DNA of 64,000 nt from Alphaproteobacteria bacterium (GTDB lineage Bacteria; Pseudomonadota; Alphaproteobacteria; Caulobacterales; Maricaulaceae): positions 1 to 64,000 of the forward strand of contig WGOD01000001.1 in assembly GCA_016124205.1 (NCBI GenBank), in the 5' to 3' direction. The notes beneath the pieces were generated by a model that did no database searches, had not been told where the DNA came from, and worked only from the letters and a program-made list of their open reading frames with translations. The first letter of the stretch is position 1. Each line of letters starts with the position of its first letter. Below, piece by piece: positions 62,338-64,000 of this stretch. The translations under genes were made by a program, and so were the position numbers.

Positions 62338-63134
62338 TGATGCGTTCGATTCTGATTGCCGCGAGTCTGGCACTTGCGCCCGCCATTCCCGCCTTCGCCG
62401 ACAGTCCAGACATCCCCGGGAGTTGGCCTCCGCTCGTGCGCGAAGCGCTCGGCGCGGTGCATGAAGGCCATGAGGACGATGTCTGGCGCTTCACGCTCAC
62501 CGCCAATTACGGCGAGATGGGTGAATTCACCGCGCGCTTCGATTCCAGCCGGCCGGAAGGCGAACAGTGGACGCTGATCAGCCCGTCCTCTCCGTCCGCG
62601 ATGAGCGACGATCTCCGCGAGGAGTGGATGGACATGTCCACACCGGACGAGGAGGAGGCTCCGGCCGAGGACGGCGAGGAAGCCGAAGAGGAAACTGGCC
62701 AGTCCTTCGGGATCGGCGGCGAGGGCAGCGGCCTGTTCTTCAGCGCCGACACGGCGGACCTGATTTCGGGCGAGCTCAGCGAATTGCGCCTTTCCGGCGG
62801 CCGCGCCGTCTATTCGTTTCAGCCGAACATGTCGGATGACGAGGACGACTCGGATGCCGACGATTTCGGCCGCTATCTGTCCGGCGAGCTGACCGTGGCG
62901 CAGTCCGATCCTTTCGTCGAACGCATCCGCATCTTCGCTCCGGCTAGCTTCAAGCCGCATCCGGCGGCCCGGATCCACGAGTTCGAGATGGTGATGGAGT
63001 TTGCGCGGGTCGACGGCCTGCCGGGGCCGATCGTGCGCGAGTTCTCGACGCGGATCGATCTCAGCGCGCTCTTCCAGCGCCAGAGCCAGGATGTCCGCTT
63101 CACCTTCTCGGACGTGGAATACGAGGCGCGGTAG
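62337..63134 (+). CDS. Secreted protein of unknown function, translationally controlled?
   Basis: A 265-residue protein with a signal peptide (LALAPAIPAFADSP). The mature part has an acidic insert (TPDEEEAPAEDGEEAEEETGQ) and an acidic run (MSDDEDDSDADDFG). No family is recognised. Its start codon is at the end of the hairpin at 62301-62337. The downstream 249 nt (63135-63383) holds a repeat and no supported gene. Confidence 0.65.
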   Translation: MMRSILIAASLALAPAIPAFADSPDIPGSWPPLVREALGAVHEGHEDDVWRFTLTANYGEMGEFTARFDSSRPEGEQWTLISPSSPSAMSDDLREEWMDMSTPDEEEAPAEDGEEAEEETGQSFGIGGEGSGLFFSADTADLISGELSELRLSGGRAVYSFQPNMSDDEDDSDADDFGRYLSGELTVAQSDPFVERIRIFAPASFKPHPAARIHEFEMVMEFARVDGLPGPIVREFSTRIDLSALFQRQSQDVRFTFSDVEYEAR

Positions 63135-63152
63135 GGGACGGGTTCAGCAATT

Positions 63153-63253
63153 GCCGCCCTTCGAGACGCGTCCTTTGGCCGCTCCTCAGGACAGGCAATT
63201 GAGTTCGAGCCTGTCCTGAGGAGGCCGCGCAAGCGGCCGTCTCGAAGGGCGGC
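63153..63253. repeat. Palindromic repeat element (second copy family)
   Basis: The outer arms GCCGCCCTTCGAGACG (63153-63168) and CGTCTCGAAGGGCGGC (63238-63253) are perfect complements. Inner arms around CTCCTCAGGACAGGC and GCCTGTCCTGAGGAG are also complementary. It shares CCGCCCTTCGAGACG and GGACAGGCA with the 61108 element, and both lie next to the 61320-63134 gene pair. Confidence 0.75.
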
Positions 63254-63383
63254 TCGAATGTGTCGCTCACCCCACACCGCTCCCGTCTCCCTGACAGAAG
63301 CCGCTCGCGTCCCCCCCCCATCAAGGGGAGGGCAACAACATGGTGACTTTGACCTTCCGGCGATTCCGCCCTAGCTCGACGTC

Positions 63384-63818
63384 ATGCCGCTGCATCTGAT
63401 CAAGCTGTGCGTCGGGGTCGACACGGTCGAGGAGCTGGAAAGCTTCCGCGACCTGCGCGTGGCCGAACGCACGGCGCGTGGTGAGCCCGCCGTGTCGCGC
63501 CATGTCACCCGCATGTCGCCCAAGCGTGCCGAGGAAGTGCTGGATGGCGGCAGCCTCTACTGGGTGATCAAACGGGTCATCCAGTGCCGCCAGCGCATCA
63601 TCGGCCTCGACGAAGTGATCGATGCCGAGGGGACGAAGCGCTGTGTCATCGTGATGGACCCGGAGATCATCCGGACCAATCCCTCGCCCAAGCGGCCGTT
63701 TCAGGGCTGGCGCTATCTGAAGGATAGCGACGCGCCGGCGGATCTCACCGCGGCGACCGGCGGGACCGATCTGCCGGACGAGCTCCGCCGGAAGCTGATC
63801 GAGATCGGGGCTTGGTAG
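63384..63818 (+). CDS. DUF1489 family protein
   Basis: A 144-residue protein (MPLHLIKLCVGVDTVEELESF; RHVTRMSPKRAEEVLDGGSLYWVIKRVIQCRQRIIGL; RPFQGWRYL). This family is found in alphaproteobacteria and has no known function. No clear Shine-Dalgarno. Its stop is immediately followed by the panC stop on the other strand (no gap). Confidence 0.9.
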   Translation: MPLHLIKLCVGVDTVEELESFRDLRVAERTARGEPAVSRHVTRMSPKRAEEVLDGGSLYWVIKRVIQCRQRIIGLDEVIDAEGTKRCVIVMDPEIIRTNPSPKRPFQGWRYLKDSDAPADLTAATGGTDLPDELRRKLIEIGAW

Positions 63819-64000
63819 TCAGCGTGGATCAGCCGCGACATTGTCGATCAGTCGCGTCGAACCGAGCTTGACCGCCGCCAGAACGCGGGCCGGGCGGTCG
63901 AGTACCGGGCCGGGCAGGGCGGCGAGCGTGTTTGCGCAGCGCACGTCGACATAATCGACCAGATCGAAGGCACTCTCCGCGACGATGCGGGCGGTTTTCA
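63819..64000 (-). CDS. panC: Pantoate-beta-alanine ligase, C-terminal end (partial)
   Basis: The minus-strand frame reading KTARIVAESAFDLVDYVDVRC and ending RVLAAVKLGSTRLIDNVAADPR is the C-terminal part of PanC (the AAVKLGSTRLIDN motif). PanC makes pantothenate for coenzyme A from pantoate and beta-alanine. About 60 residues are within the window; the catalytic N-terminus is outside. Confidence 0.85.
   Translation of the reverse strand, partial: KTARIVAESAFDLVDYVDVRCANTLAALPGPVLDRPARVLAAVKLGSTRLIDNVAADPR

Overview
The window is GC-rich and looks chromosomal. It most likely comes from an aerobic, marine-type alphaproteobacterium of the Caulobacterales/Hyphomonadaceae/Maricaulis kind; the lineage is inferred, not demonstrated. 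The reasons are: tuf-S10-spc-alpha order with adk between secY and rpsM, no rpmJ after secY and no rpsD before rpoA; an ATP12 gene next to rluC; DUF1489; a scattered leucine-catabolism (liu) set; and short palindromic intergenic repeats of the kind common in these genomes.

Layout. 1-14160: end of tuf, then the S10 (rpsJ-rpsQ), spc (rplN-rplO-secY-adk) and alpha (rpsM-rpsK-rpoA-rplQ) ribosomal operons, all on the plus strand and closed by an intrinsic terminator. 14291-16790: an arsenic operon, arsR-arsI-arsC-acr3, with a palindrome at the arsR start and a 13-bp-stem terminator; the ArsI has all residues expected of a C-As lyase. 16830-24446: a Do/DegP-type protease, a large secreted reprolysin-like metallopeptidase (minus), rarA, a PIG-L deacetylase and two small membrane proteins. 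24534-29646: crcB-rluC-HAD-ATP12, whose start and stop codons overlap, then a 2OG-Fe(II) oxygenase and pccB. 29651-36706: palindromic repeats, a DUF302 lipoprotein, a VOC protein coupled to a fatty-acid desaturase, a membrane LytTR regulator divergent from a serine hydrolase, a YncE-like propeller and membrane proteins. 36781-41193: a K+-channel-like protein, pccA, and four small integral membrane proteins (DUF805-like, DUF4282, DUF805, TM2). 41255-42490: lipB, an orphan 82-aa FliN-like protein, and tRNA-Leu(GAG). 42559-48936: mgtE, a kelch propeller, a GH24 lysozyme with a long acidic linker and C-terminal membrane segments, isovaleryl-CoA dehydrogenase, a lipoprotein and a flavodoxin-like protein. 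48933-53621: cNMP-patatin, secreted unknowns, a zinc peptidase and a TraB/DUF5694-like protein. 53754-61107: mccB, a small membrane protein, methylglutaconyl-CoA hydratase, DUF817, a second serine hydrolase and mccA. 61108-64000: a repeat-flanked JmjC/cupin oxygenase and secreted protein, DUF1489, and the end of panC.

How the genes fit together. Acyl-CoA metabolism runs through the second half. Ivd, MCC (mccA/mccB) and the hydratase carry leucine breakdown from isovaleryl-CoA to HMG-CoA, and PCC (pccA/pccB) handles propionyl-CoA. HMG-CoA lyase and methylmalonyl-CoA mutase are not in the window. The most interesting non-standard signals are: a hairpin that covers the ribosome-binding site at 62301-62337; a minus-strand terminator plus anti-Shine-Dalgarno stretch that could be a small RNA at 39974-40056; five convergent gene pairs that share a CTAG stop overlap; the membrane-anchored GH24 protein; the small membrane-protein cassette; the LytTR membrane receptor; and an orphan FliN. 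I saw no CRISPR array, prophage, insertion sequence, rRNA gene or replication origin. All functional calls rest on recognising family motifs by eye; no database search was run.
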